NCBI GenBank assembly: GCA_948468595.1
Contig: CAOKIU010000023.1
Location: 1-32,559 of the forward strand
Source: an uncultured Christensenella sp.
GTDB lineage: Bacteria; Bacillota; Clostridia; Christensenellales; UBA1750
Direction: 5' to 3'
DNA length: 32,559 nt
Part shown: positions 8,303-17,083 of the stretch, one piece after another
How positions within the stretch are numbered: position 1 is the stretch's first letter
How the letters are laid out: each line of letters starts with the position of its first letter
Notes under the pieces: generated by a model
Database searches by the model: none
The model's input: only the letters and a program-made list of their open reading frames with translations
What the model was told of the DNA's origin: nothing
Made by a program: the position numbers and the translations under genes

Positions 8303-9130
8303 TCACTTTTCCACCGGGATCAGGATCTCCACCAGGCAGTCGTCCCCGGCCTCGTCCCAAAGGACGTACCGCTCGATGGTGGGCAGGTCCTTCTGCCGGT
8401 ACTCGCTCTGGGGCATGAACTCGCCGTAGATGCGCTGCCAGGTCCGGCCCAGAACATTTTGCGCAATGCTGCCCTGGGCCGTAAAGACCAGAAACGCGCA
8501 CGCGGGGTAGGTATAGCGGTCCAAGCCCGCCACATCCGGGCCCGCATACTCTCCGCCGCACAAGTAGTCGTTGCTGCCATCCGGCGCAAAGCCAAAGCAC
8601 AGGCCCAGGTCGCAGGCCCCGCAGGTCCGCTCGATCTGCCGGATGCTGCCGTCCTGCTTGATCACGCCCCACGTTCCGCCGCCAAAGGGCGTGACGCGGC
8701 GGATGCCCAGGACGTCAAAGGTCTCTCTTTCCAACACACGATACGTCATTTCCTGTACCCCCGTAATGGATAGCGTAAAGGTGATCCTGGAATAGAAGGT
8801 CAGGTTTGCGCCGGGCAGCCGCGCCGCCTGCGGCGTGATGCCGTGCAGGCGCTTAAACGCGGCGGCAAAGGCATCGGCCGAATCGTAGCCGTACCGAAGC
8901 GCCACGTCGATGACGCGCATCTGTGTATTCCTCAGGTCCAGCGCCGCTTGGGACAGCCGCCGCCTGAGCAGGTACTCCGACAGCCGCACCCCCGTGATGG
9001 GGGCAAAGGAGCGCTGAAAGACCGCGTAGGGACAGGCCATGATGCGGGCGATCTCCTCCGGCTCCCAATCCCCCGCAAGATGCGCCTCCAGGTAGTCCAT
9101 CGCGCGGTTCATCCGCTCCACCCATTCCAT
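8303..9130 (-). CDS. AraC-family regulator with GyrI-like effector-binding domain
   Basis: This 275-residue transcription factor has an N-terminal AraC/XylS double helix-turn-helix (about 5-105, with the second-HTH signature RVIDVALRYGYDSADAFAAAF and HGITPQ). The C-terminal domain (about 120-275) is of the GyrI/BmrR effector-binding type: YRVLERETFDVLGI opens it, and an acidic WDEAGDD..EILIPV strand closes it. This layout matches Rob/SoxS-like multidrug-sensing regulators, in which the C-terminal domain binds hydrophobic ligands. The ATG at 9130 follows AAAGGAGG. The targets are unknown; none of the adjacent genes is an obvious efflux pump. Confidence 0.93.
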   Translation of the reverse strand: MEWVERMNRAMDYLEAHLAGDWEPEEIARIMACPYAVFQRSFAPITGVRLSEYLLRRRLSQAALDLRNTQMRVIDVALRYGYDSADAFAAAFKRLHGITPQAARLPGANLTFYSRITFTLSITGVQEMTYRVLERETFDVLGIRRVTPFGGGTWGVIKQDGSIRQIERTCGACDLGLCFGFAPDGSNDYLCGGEYAGPDVAGLDRYTYPACAFLVFTAQGSIAQNVLGRTWQRIYGEFMPQSEYRQKDLPTIERYVLWDEAGDDCLVEILIPVEK

Positions 9131-9167
9131 GCGCCCCGCGCCTCCTTTCGCGTCACCCTTCCCCTTT

Positions 9168-9173
9168 ATCATA
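9168..9173 (-). promoter_or_regulatory. Extended -10 promoter of the AraC-family gene
   Basis: On the minus strand TGCTATGAT forms an extended -10 element about 38 bp before the start codon; no good -35 box is visible. A 10-bp perfect inverted repeat (9185-9194 with 9201-9210) lies just upstream, after the preceding flavoprotein gene. It could be that gene's weak terminator or an operator. Confidence 0.5.
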
Positions 9174-9216
9174 GCACCGATGCCGCGCGCCCGCCCCATA
9201 GCGGGCGCGCAGTTTT

Positions 9217-10806
9217 TCACGGGTTCGCCTGGGCCAGCTTTTCGGCGCAGCGCAGGCCGTCCACCGCGGCGGACATGATGCCGCCGGCATACCCCGCGCC
9301 CTCGCCGCAGGGGTACACGCCCCGCAGGTTGGACTGAAAGTCGCTGCCGCGCAGGATGCGCACCGGGGAGGAGGAGCGCGTCTCCACGCCGGTGAGCACC
9401 GCGTCCTCATCGGCGAACCCGCGCAGCTTGCGGTCAAAGAGGCGCACGGCGCTGCGCATGGACGATACCGCAAAGTCGGGCAGGCACCCCGCAAGGTCGC
9501 AAAGCGTCACGCCCGGCGCGTAAGAGGGCTGCACGCGCCCCAGCGCCCGGGTGGGACGCCCGCTGAGAAAGTCGCCCAGCGTCTGCGCGGGCGCGCGATA
9601 ATCGCCGCCGCCCAGCGCAAAGGCCAGGCGCTCGTACCGGCGCTGGAACTCCACGCCCGCCAAAACGTCGTCCCCTGGGAAGTCCCCCGGCTCTACGCTG
9701 CACAGCAGCGCCGCATTGGCGTTTTCCCTGTCGCGCGCAAAGGCGCTCATGCCGTTGGTGACCACGCCCCCCTCCTCCGAGGCGGAGGCGACCACCTGCC
9801 CGCCGGGGCACATGCAGAAGGTGTAGACCGACCGGCCGGTAGGCAGGTGGCAGGCCAGCTTATAGTCCGCCGCGGGCAGGCGCTTCCACGCCGGGCCATA
9901 CTGGGCGCGGGAGATCGCCTCCTGGCGGTGCTCGATGCGCGCGCCGATGGAAAAGGGCTTGCGCTCCATCTGCGCGCCGGCGTCCCTGAGCATGGAAAAG
10001 GTATCGCGCGCGCTGTGCCCGCAGGCGAGAATGAGGGCGCGGCAGGGCATGTCGTACGCGCCGCCGGGCGCCTCTGCGGTCAGGCCCGCAAGCCTTCCCT
10101 CCTCCAGGGCAAGGCCCGCAAGCCGCGTGCCAAAGCGCACCTCCCCGCCGAGGCGCTCCACCTCCCCGCGGATGGCGCGCACCATGCCCGCCAAGTAGTC
10201 CGTGCCGATGTGCGGCTTGGCCTGGTAGAGGATCTCCTGGGGCGCGCCGAAGGCGGCCATCGTCTCCAACACAAAGGCGCAAAGCGGGCTGGAAATGCCC
10301 GTGGTGAGCTTGCCATCGGAAAAGGCGCCCGCGCCGCCCTCGCCAAAGAGCGCGTTGCTCGCCGGGTTCAAGGCCCCGCCGCGCCAGAACGCCTGCACGT
10401 CCTGCTTGCGGCGCTCCACGTCCCATCCGCGCTCCAACACAATGGGGCGCAGGCCCGCGCGCGCCAAGTACAGCGCCGCAAACAGCCCCGCAGGGCCCAG
10501 GCCCACCACCACCGGCCGCACCGCGGGCGGGGCGAGCTTGGGCACGCTAAGGGGCTCTGTGGGCTCCACCCAGCGGATGTTTGCGTTCTTCGCCCGCTGA
10601 ACCGCGGCCCTCTCCTCCCCGGCAAGGCGCAGCGTCACGGCGCAGACATAGGCGATATCCCCCTTGTCGCGCGCGTCGAGCGAGCGCTTGACCATGCGCA
10701 GGTCGCCTATCTCGCCCTCTTTTACGCGCAGCAGCGCCGCCGCCCGCGCCTTGAGGCGGTCGGGGCTTTCGTCCAGCCCCAGCCTGATGTTGTTGATCCT
10801 GATCAT
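9217..10806 (-). CDS. COG2509-type FAD-dependent dehydrogenase (uncharacterised flavoprotein)
   Basis: This 529-residue protein starts with an approximately 80-residue N-terminal domain typical of the COG2509 family. It is followed by an FAD-binding Rossmann motif VVVGLGPAGLFAA (100-111), the ERG end of the second strand, and a GGAGAFSDGKLTTG motif characteristic of the family. A late FAD-contact region reads GVYPCGEGAGYAGGIMSAAVDG near the C-terminus. The physiological substrate of the family is not established. The ATG at 10806 is chosen because AAGGAGG lies six bases before it; the ATG six bases earlier touches the site. Upstream is repeat array 3, downstream the AraC gene with its own promoter. 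Confidence 0.9.
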   Translation of the reverse strand: MIRINNIRLGLDESPDRLKARAAALLRVKEGEIGDLRMVKRSLDARDKGDIAYVCAVTLRLAGEERAAVQRAKNANIRWVEPTEPLSVPKLAPPAVRPVVVGLGPAGLFAALYLARAGLRPIVLERGWDVERRKQDVQAFWRGGALNPASNALFGEGGAGAFSDGKLTTGISSPLCAFVLETMAAFGAPQEILYQAKPHIGTDYLAGMVRAIRGEVERLGGEVRFGTRLAGLALEEGRLAGLTAEAPGGAYDMPCRALILACGHSARDTFSMLRDAGAQMERKPFSIGARIEHRQEAISRAQYGPAWKRLPAADYKLACHLPTGRSVYTFCMCPGGQVVASASEEGGVVTNGMSAFARDRENANAALLCSVEPGDFPGDDVLAGVEFQRRYERLAFALGGGDYRAPAQTLGDFLSGRPTRALGRVQPSYAPGVTLCDLAGCLPDFAVSSMRSAVRLFDRKLRGFADEDAVLTGVETRSSSPVRILRGSDFQSNLRGVYPCGEGAGYAGGIMSAAVDGLRCAEKLAQANP

Positions 10807-10884
10807 GCCCATCCTCCTTGCCTTGGCGGCGCGGCTCCCCGAGGGCGTCCCCGCCGGTCCTGCGCCCATCCACGCGCCGCCGCG

Positions 10885-11400
10885 CTTCCTCCCGGGACTG
10901 TTATCCGGCGCCCCAGTTTACCATGCACCTAGGGCGGCGCGCCGCCTCTGCGTATCTTTAAGGGGAAGCCCTCCCCCGTTGAGGCGCTCCCCTTTTCCCG
11001 TGAATCTGCCGGTTTTCGGGTGCGGCCCTCCGCGCGCCAAGTATTTGCCACGCCGGCTTGCAAGCGCTCTCCTTATTCCGTGATCTTGCTTGGTCTTTCG
11101 GGGGCTGCCCCCCGCGCGCCGAGAATATGCCCTGCCGGTTTTGGAACGCTGCCCCCGCGCATCGACAATATGCCCCGTTGGGTTGAAGCGCTTTCCTTAT
11201 TCTTTGACCCTTCCGGTTTTTGAGGGCTGCCCTCCGCGCGCCGACAATACGCCCCGTTGGTTTGAAGCGCTTTTCTTATTCCTTAACCCTTCCGGTTTTT
11301 GAGGGCGGCCCCCAGCGCGCCAAGTATATGCCACGCCGGCTTGATGCGCTCTCCTTCATCGGCGCGAATCCGCGGCGCACGCGCGCGGCGAGGGCGCCGC
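10885..11400. repeat. Tandem repeat array 3, ~79-bp unit
   Basis: The gap between two minus-strand flavoprotein genes holds about five units of about 79 bp. GAAGCGCTTT marks units at 11185 and 11264, with related TTGAAGCG/CAAGCGCTCT words before and TTGATGCGCTCT after. Each unit carries a short hairpin: GGGGG-CTG-CCCCC at 11100-11112 and GAGGG-CTG-CCCTC at 11222-11234. The unit also holds CGCGCGCCGACAATA-like and CCCTTCCGG words. Units at both ends are more diverged. No gene or promoter is recognised. Confidence 0.85.
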
Positions 11401-11413
11401 GTCCAACGCGGAC

Positions 11414-12607
11414 CTATTGCGCCGCCGCGCTTTCCCCGGCCACGGCGCCCGAGGCCCAGGCCCAGTTGAGGTTGTAGCCGCCGCAAGGGCCGTCCACATC
11501 CAGGATCTCCCCGGCGAGGTAGAGCCCGGGGCAGACGCGCGAGGCCATCGCGCGCTCCTCCACCTCGTCCATAGGCACGCCGCCCACCGTCACCTGGGCG
11601 CTCTCAAAGCCGGGCGTGCCCGTGACCGCGTGCCGCCAATGCTTGACAAGGCGCGCAAGCAGGGCGATGCGCTCCGCCCTCACCTCCCCCGCCAGACCCG
11701 GCCCGATGCCGGCGGCCGCAAGCAGGTTCCTCGCCAAATTCTTGTGGAACATGCCCAGCAGGAAGGCGTCGGTCTCGCGCCAGGAGAGGGTCTCCGCCCG
11801 CGCGCGCAGGAATTCCCCCGCCTCCCGCTCGGTAAAGCCCGGTAGCAGGTCCAGCGCAATGGCGTCGCCCCCCAGCCGCGCCAGCGCGCGAGAGAGCTGA
11901 AAAACGGCGATGCCCGAGAGGCCGAAGTCCTTAAAGAGCACCTCGCCCTCCTGACGCAGCACCGCCCTTTCCCCGCGGAGCAGGGTCGCCGCGCACTTGA
12001 CGCGCACGCCGTTGAGCCCCTTGATGCCCGCGCCATCGGTCTTGACGGGCAGAAGGCCCGGGCGCAGGGGCGTGACGCTGTGCCCCAGCCCGCGCGCCAG
12101 GTCGTATCCGGTGACCTTGCTGGCCGCACGGCCGCCCGTGGCCAGGATGAGGCGATCGCCCGCGACCCGCTTGCCCTCCCCGTCCTCCAGGAGAAAGCGG
12201 CCGCGCGCGGCCTGGGCGCGCACGGCGCAAAATCCCGTGACCTCCTCAACGCCCAGGTGAGCCGCGGTGAGCCGAAGCGTATCGAGCACCGAGGAGGCGG
12301 CGTCCGAGGCGGGATAGACGCGCCCCTCTCCCTCCAGACGCAGTTGAAGGCCCATGCGCTCGAACTTCTCCATCACGCGCGCGGGCGGCATCCGCTCCAG
12401 CGCGCGCAGGCCGCCGGCGGGCGCGTAGCTGGCGGGCGCGGCCCCGGTGTTGGTCAGGTTACAGCGGCCGTTGCCCGTGGAGAGCAGCTTCTTGCCCACG
12501 CGCGGCCCCGCCTCCAGGATGGTCACCTTCGCCCCCGGGGCGCGCTCCTTGGCGCAGACGGCCGCCATCAGCCCCGCCGCGCCGCCGCCCACGATTAAAA
12601 TCTCCAT
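11414..12607 (-). CDS. HI0933/BaiN-family NAD(P)/FAD-dependent oxidoreductase
   Basis: This 397-residue flavoprotein has the N-terminal FAD motif GGGAAG (7-12) and the family signature STGNGRCNLTN (43-53). A second dinucleotide-type region is LILATGGRAASKVTGYD, and the C-terminal GEILDVDGPCGGYNLNWAWASG stretch closes the FAD site. Members are annotated as aminoacetone-oxidase-family or BaiN-like (bile-acid dehydrogenation in clostridia), but function varies and cannot be fixed from sequence. The ATG at 12607 has AAGGGAGGG upstream. It follows the small P-loop kinase gene by 22 bp in the same direction, so the two are probably co-transcribed. Confidence 0.92.
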   Translation of the reverse strand: MEILIVGGGAAGLMAAVCAKERAPGAKVTILEAGPRVGKKLLSTGNGRCNLTNTGAAPASYAPAGGLRALERMPPARVMEKFERMGLQLRLEGEGRVYPASDAASSVLDTLRLTAAHLGVEEVTGFCAVRAQAARGRFLLEDGEGKRVAGDRLILATGGRAASKVTGYDLARGLGHSVTPLRPGLLPVKTDGAGIKGLNGVRVKCAATLLRGERAVLRQEGEVLFKDFGLSGIAVFQLSRALARLGGDAIALDLLPGFTEREAGEFLRARAETLSWRETDAFLLGMFHKNLARNLLAAAGIGPGLAGEVRAERIALLARLVKHWRHAVTGTPGFESAQVTVGGVPMDEVEERAMASRVCPGLYLAGEILDVDGPCGGYNLNWAWASGAVAGESAAAQ

Positions 12608-12629
12608 CGCCCATCCCTCCCTTGAAAGC

Positions 12630-13175
12630 TCAGCCCGCGCCGCCGCGCGGGCTCTCTTGGCTCAGATCAACCGAAACGTCATACGCTTTGTCCATCAAAA
12701 CCGGCCGGTACCCCCTGGCGCGGCAGCGCGCGAGGTTGCGCTCATTGGCGGCGATCAGGCGCTCCGGCGTCCAGTCGTCCCCGCCGAGCCGCGTCTCAAT
12801 GTCATTCGCGTGCCCGAGAATGTCCCCGTAATGCGTCCGGATATACGCCGGGGTAAAGGCCAGGCAGTAAAAGCGAATCTCCTGCAGCTGCTCCGGCGAA
12901 AAATCCCGCGCAAAGTCAAAGGGGATGGTGCAGCCCTCCACAATCAGGTTCTGCTTGTTTTCCAGGCAGGTCTTAATCATCTCCCGCGCAACCGGCCAGA
13001 GGAAGGCCGTCAGCGCGTCCTCCTCGTCGGTGGGGCGCAACGGGCACAGACCGCTGCGGATCAGGCCCATCTTCAAATGGTCCAGCGAAAAATACGGCAT
13101 GCGGTGCCGCTCCATCAGCCGCTGCGCCAGCACGGTCTTGCCCGTGTGCGAGGCGCCCGTTATCAGCACAATCAC
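12630..13175 (-). CDS. Small P-loop kinase-like protein
   Basis: This 181-residue protein has a Walker A motif GASHTGKT at residues 7-14 right after the first beta strand and a region NLIVEGCTIPF that fits the Walker B strand of nucleotide-kinase folds. Arg-containing ETRLGGDDW and ERNLARCRARGY segments could form the lid. It resembles P-loop small-molecule kinases or 2-phosphoglycerate-kinase-like proteins, but the substrate is not identifiable. It starts with GTG at 13175 behind a GGGAGGGGGAG site. It is the upstream gene of a likely two-gene unit with the BaiN-like flavoprotein. Confidence 0.85.
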   Translation of the reverse strand: MIVLITGASHTGKTVLAQRLMERHRMPYFSLDHLKMGLIRSGLCPLRPTDEEDALTAFLWPVAREMIKTCLENKQNLIVEGCTIPFDFARDFSPEQLQEIRFYCLAFTPAYIRTHYGDILGHANDIETRLGGDDWTPERLIAANERNLARCRARGYRPVLMDKAYDVSVDLSQESPRGGAG

Positions 13176-13259
13176 GCGCTCTCTCCCCCTCCCGCGGCCC
13201 GCGCGGCCGCCTTGCTCGCTGTGGGTTTGCCCACCCTAGTTCCTTTATCCCGCGCGCAG

Positions 13260-14170
13260 GGGCGCTCCCAAGGGCGGCGGAATCAGTGGCGCGCCGGGGC
13301 CTAAAGCGGGGCGGACCCTCGCCCGCGCGTCAACCTGCGCCGCCGCGATTCCGCGCGCCTTATGCGGTTGGGGGCCGCAAGCGCCGCCGGACGCTTCAAG
13401 CGGAATGGCTCTCGCCCGCGCGCAGGGTTCTATCCACTTACGATAGCCTCCGCTTGTTGGGGCCGATGCGCCTGCGGACAGCCAACTCTTGTACGCGCAT
13501 CTCGCCGAGGGGGTCCAGGTGATATGGCCCTCGCCCGCGCGCAGAGTTCTATTCACTTGCGACAGCCTCCGCTTGTTGGGTCCGATGCGCCTGCGGACAG
13601 CCAACTCTCGCACCGCGCATCTCGCCGGGCCGCTTCAAGCGGAATGGCCCTCGCCCGCGCGCAGGGCTCTTCTGCCCGCTACAACCTTCGCCAGCTTGGG
13701 GCCGATGCGCCTGCGGACAGCCAACTCTTGTACGCGCATCTCGCCGAGGGGGTCCAGGTGATATGGCCCTCGCCCGCGCGCAGAGTTCTATTCACTTGCG
13801 ACAGCCTCCGCTTGTTGGGTCCGATGCGCCTGCGGACAGCCAACTCTCGCACCGCGCATCTCGCCGGGCCGCTTCAAGCGGAATGGCCCTCGCCCGCGCG
13901 CAGGGCTCTTCTGCCCGCTACAACCTTCGCCAGTTTGGGGCCAGTGCCTGCGGACAGCCAACTCGCGCACCGCGCGCCACGCCGGGGGCTTCAAGTGATA
14001 CGGCGCTCCCTTCTGCGCAGCAACAGCCCTTGCGCACAGGCTTCAAAGCGCCACCAGCGCGGCGGCGCTTTGCGGTCAGTGCGCGCGATGGCGCAGGCCT
14101 CCTCTCTGCGCCGCGACAGATTCCACGCGCAGGTTCCGACATGCCTGCCGGCGCGGCGGCGAGGCCCGGG
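13260..14170. repeat. Tandem repeat array 4, ~119-bp unit in a 239-bp dimer
   Basis: Units of 119-120 bp are marked by GATGCGCCTGCGGACAGCC at 13465, 13584, 13704 and 13823, with a decayed copy near 13942. Two unit types alternate, so the true period is a 239-bp dimer. The segment 13461-13699 matches 13700-13938 with one mismatch by eye. Each unit contains inverted repeats: GATGCGC with GCGCATC about 24 bp apart (for example 13584-13590 with 13615-13621), and CCGCTTCAAGCGG in one unit type. Flanks (13260-13385, 13990-14170) hold diverged fragments. No gene is supported. Confidence 0.95.
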
Positions 14171-14195
14171 CCGCCGGTGTGCTTTGAGCGCGGAC

Positions 14196-15422
14196 TCAGA
14201 GCCCGAAGAGCAGGGGCATCAGCTGCGTGCCCTCCTCCAGGCGCTCGCCGTCCTGCGCGGCGGCCGCCTCGGTATAGGGCAGGCCGCGGCCGCTGTCCTC
14301 CCGGCTGTCGTACAGAAGGCAGGGCACGGGCGTGCCGTCGTGCGTGCGCGTGCTCACGGGCGTGTAGTGGTCGGAGAGGAAGAGGATGCGGTAGTCCTCC
14401 TTGCGCGCGTCCAGCGCCGCCACAAGCGGGCGGAAGACCTCGGTGTCCAGCAGCTCGATGGCGCGCACCTTCTCCTTGGCGTCGCCCGCGTGGCCGCACT
14501 CGTCCGGCGCCTCGACGTGCAGGGCGGCAAAATCGCCCCGGTCAAGCGCCGCCAGCGCCGCCTCCACCTTGCCCTGATAGTTGGTGTCGATCTCGCCCGT
14601 CGCGCCGGGCACGGGCGTGTGCTCCAGCCCTGCCAGCTCCGCTATGCCGGCCACCAGCGGCACCGCGGTGATGGCGTCGCCGTCATGGCCGTACTTGCCC
14701 GCAAAGGAGTCCAGCTCCACCGCGCTCCCCTGGCCCCAGAACCACAGGGAGTTGGCCGGCATCTTGCCCGCGGCGCGCCGGGCGGCGTTGATGGGGTGGG
14801 CCTTGAGCACCTCCCAGGAGGCGCGCATGATGCCGCGGAGCATGTCCTGTCCCTCGCCCGTGGGCAGGTAGCCTGCGATGGGGCGGGTGAGGATGTCGTG
14901 CGGGGGCGTGGTCTCCACCCGGTCGCTGCCGGTCTCCAGCACGGCGATGTGCCGGTAGGAGGGGTTGACGGTGAAGGTCATGCCGCTCTGTGCCAGAAGC
15001 GCCGCGAAGGAGGGCGTGGCGATGAGGTCGTTCATCAGGGTCATGGCGTCCTGCCCGTCGATGGCGCCGCCGCTGTGGGAGAGCATGGTCTGTTCCTCAT
15101 AGGCGCCGTCGCCCTCGGTGACGGCGGCAAGGTTGCAGCGGAAGGAGACGTTGCCCTTCTTCATCCGCACGCCCGAGCCCGCGGCCTCCAGCGGGGAGCG
15201 GCCGGTATACACCTTGCGCGGGTCGTACCCAAAGATGGACAGGATCGCCGTGTCGCTGCCCGCGGGCACGCCGTCGGGCACGGTCTTGACCAGGCGCACC
15301 CGCCCCCTGCGCGCCAGGGCGTCGATGACGGGCTTGCGCGCCGCCTCCAGGGGCGTGCGGCCGCCCAGCTGCGCAACGGGGAAATCCGCCATGCCGTCTC
15401 CGATAACCAATACGTATTTCAT
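14196..15422 (-). CDS. apgM: Cofactor-independent phosphoglycerate mutase, archaeal (ApgM) type
   Basis: This 408-residue member of the alkaline phosphatase superfamily interconverts 3- and 2-phosphoglycerate in glycolysis. It starts MKYVLVIGDGMAD with the metal-binding Asp9 and has GSDTAILSIFGYDP (55-68) carrying the expected nucleophile region. EAPDECGHAGDAKEK and FLSDHYTPVSTRTHDG provide the Asp/His metal ligands at the C-terminal end. Length and motif order match the ApgM branch rather than the approximately 510-residue GpmI. The ATG at 15422 lies nine bases after GGAG; the ATG at 15431 is too close. A strong promoter precedes it. Confidence 0.95.
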   Translation of the reverse strand: MKYVLVIGDGMADFPVAQLGGRTPLEAARKPVIDALARRGRVRLVKTVPDGVPAGSDTAILSIFGYDPRKVYTGRSPLEAAGSGVRMKKGNVSFRCNLAAVTEGDGAYEEQTMLSHSGGAIDGQDAMTLMNDLIATPSFAALLAQSGMTFTVNPSYRHIAVLETGSDRVETTPPHDILTRPIAGYLPTGEGQDMLRGIMRASWEVLKAHPINAARRAAGKMPANSLWFWGQGSAVELDSFAGKYGHDGDAITAVPLVAGIAELAGLEHTPVPGATGEIDTNYQGKVEAALAALDRGDFAALHVEAPDECGHAGDAKEKVRAIELLDTEVFRPLVAALDARKEDYRILFLSDHYTPVSTRTHDGTPVPCLLYDSREDSGRGLPYTEAAAAQDGERLEEGTQLMPLLFGL

Positions 15423-15463
15423 CACAATCATGCTCCTCTTTTATGGACGATTTACAGCACCTA

Positions 15464-15492
15464 AGTATACCATTTAAGGCCCCGTAACGCAA
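15464..15492 (-). promoter_or_regulatory. Sigma-A promoter of apgM
   Basis: On the minus strand TTGCGT (15487-15492), a 17-bp spacer and TATACT (15464-15469), about 42 bp before the start codon. Confidence 0.75.
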
Positions 15493-15537
15493 CACGCCTT
15501 TGCCCGGCGCGCGGACCCTCATCGGGCAAAAACGGCC

Positions 15538-15565
15538 TTGATTATTCGGGCTTTTGGTGTAGAAT
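15538..15565 (+). promoter_or_regulatory. Probable promoter of the YhaM operon
   Basis: TTGATT (15538-15543), a 16-bp spacer and TAGAAT (15560-15565), about 50 bp before the start codon of the exoribonuclease gene. It is divergent from the apgM promoter. Confidence 0.6.
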
Positions 15566-15615
15566 ATTCTTATACCACAGCGCTCCGCCGAAGGGCGCTT
15601 TGAAAGGATTCGTGT

Positions 15616-16569
15616 ATGGAAAAAATCAATCTGGCCTACCGGCGCAAGGACGACCAGCTCGACGGCGTTCTTCTGGTCAAAACCGCGGACGTGCGCAAGT
15701 CCTCCAACGGCGGACTTTATCTGGATATGACGGTGATGGACTCCACGGGCGAAATGAACGCCAAGGCGTGGAACTGGCCGGAGGATGCCGCGATTCCCCC
15801 GCTCCATAGCCCGGTGCGCGTCAAGGCGCTGATTACGGAATTCAAGGGCAAGCTGCAAATGCGCGTAGACCGCATCCGCGCCGCGCACCAGGAGGAGATC
15901 GCCTGGCAGGACTTGGTGCCCACCGCGCCCCGCGCGCCCCAGGAGATGTACGACGAGCTCTACGCCTGCGCGCGCGGCCTGGAGCGGGAGGAGTTCTCCC
16001 GCCTGGCCGTGGCCCTGCTGGAGGAAAAGCGGGAAAAACTGCTCTACTGGCCCGCGGCGGTGAGCCTGCACCACGCCGAGCGGGCGGGGCTTTTGCACCA
16101 CACCACCACCATGCTCAGGGCCGCGCGGGCGCTGCTGCCCATCTACCCCTACTTGGACAGCAGCCTGCTGCTGTGCGGCGTCATTGCGCACGACCTGTGC
16201 AAAATTGAGGAGCTGGGCGCGGGGGAGCTGGGCCTGGCGGCCGAATACACCCGGGACGGAAACCTGCTGGGGCACATCGTGCAGGGCGTGGCGCATGTCG
16301 CCGCCGTGGGCGAGCGCCTGGGCCTTACGGAGGAGACCATGCGGCTGATGGAGCACATGATCCTGGCCCACCACGAGTCGCCGGAGTACGGCTCGCCCAA
16401 GCCCCCGCTCTTCCCCGAGGCGCAGATGCTCTACGTGCTGGATCTGATGGACGCGCGCATGTTCGCCATGCACGAGGCGCTGCTGGTCACGCCCAAGGGC
16501 GCTTTTTCCGACCGCGTGCGCGCGCTGGACGGCCGCAAGCTCTACCACCCGAACCTTGCGCAGAATTGA
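15616..16569 (+). CDS. yhaM: YhaM-type 3'-5' exoribonuclease (OB fold plus HD domain)
   Basis: This 317-residue protein has an N-terminal OB-fold nucleic-acid-binding domain (about 15-90, GVLLVKTADVRKSSNGGLYL and a DMTVMD strand). A metal-dependent HD domain follows (about 140-300). Visible HD ligands are LLHHTT (His161-162), AHDLCKI (His192-Asp193), LLGHIVQG (His220), LAHHES (His252-253) and DLMDA (Asp279). YhaM degrades RNA and single-stranded DNA from the 3' end with Mn2+. AAAGGA precedes the ATG by seven bases. It is the first gene of a tight three-gene group with a flavin-binding protein and a DUF523 protein. Confidence 0.94.
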   Translation: MEKINLAYRRKDDQLDGVLLVKTADVRKSSNGGLYLDMTVMDSTGEMNAKAWNWPEDAAIPPLHSPVRVKALITEFKGKLQMRVDRIRAAHQEEIAWQDLVPTAPRAPQEMYDELYACARGLEREEFSRLAVALLEEKREKLLYWPAAVSLHHAERAGLLHHTTTMLRAARALLPIYPYLDSSLLLCGVIAHDLCKIEELGAGELGLAAEYTRDGNLLGHIVQGVAHVAAVGERLGLTEETMRLMEHMILAHHESPEYGSPKPPLFPEAQMLYVLDLMDARMFAMHEALLVTPKGAFSDRVRALDGRKLYHPNLAQN

Positions 16570-16597
16570 AACGCAGAACGAAAGGAAGGTTCGCCCT

Positions 16598-17083
16598 ATG
16601 CGAAGAAGCGACCGCCGCGTCACCGACCCTGCCCGCCTGCGCGCGTGGCTTGCGCGCGAAAATCACCTGCATTTGGCCATGACGGACGGCGACCAGCCCT
16701 ATCTGGTGTGCATGAACTACGGCTGCGAAATGACGCCGGAGGGGAAGCTCACCCTCTACCTGCACAGCGCCGGCCAGGGCCACAAGCTGGACATTCTGGC
16801 GCGGAACCCGCGCGTTTGCTTTGAGATCTCCCATCTGGAGCGCCTGCTGCCCTCCGACATCCCCTGCCGCTGGACCGCCCGGTACTACAGCATCGTGGGT
16901 TCGGGGGAGGCGGTCTTGCTTGGCGACAGGCAGGAGAAGGCGCGCGCGCTTTCGGTGCTCCTCCGGCATTTGGGCCATACGGGAGACGTGCGCTTGGAGG
17001 ACGCGGCGCTGGACCAGATCGCCGTTTTGCGCGTGGACGTCGCCCAGTACGAGGGCAAGAGCAACATGGGGGCGGAAGCGTGA
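16598..17083 (+). CDS. Pyridoxamine 5'-phosphate oxidase-like flavin-binding protein
   Basis: This 161-residue protein has the split-barrel flavin-binding fold of the pyridoxamine-phosphate-oxidase-like/NimA group. Diagnostic segments are HLAMTDGDQPYLVCMNYGC near the start, then LYLHSAGQGHKLDILARNPRVCFEI, and YYSIVGSGEAVLLGDRQEKARAL. Such proteins bind FMN or related cofactors and include 5-nitroimidazole reductases, but most have unknown substrates. The ATG at 16598 is chosen because GAAAGGAAGG lies upstream; the longer frame from 16556 would overlap the preceding gene. Its stop overlaps the GTG start of the DUF523 gene, so the two are translationally coupled. Confidence 0.9.
   Translation: MRRSDRRVTDPARLRAWLARENHLHLAMTDGDQPYLVCMNYGCEMTPEGKLTLYLHSAGQGHKLDILARNPRVCFEISHLERLLPSDIPCRWTARYYSIVGSGEAVLLGDRQEKARALSVLLRHLGHTGDVRLEDAALDQIAVLRVDVAQYEGKSNMGAEA

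Noticed and set aside
13362..15464. 700-codon plus-strand open frame
   Set aside because: It reads through array 4 and then the antisense of apgM. GC-rich DNA keeps such frames open, and apgM on the other strand is unmistakable.
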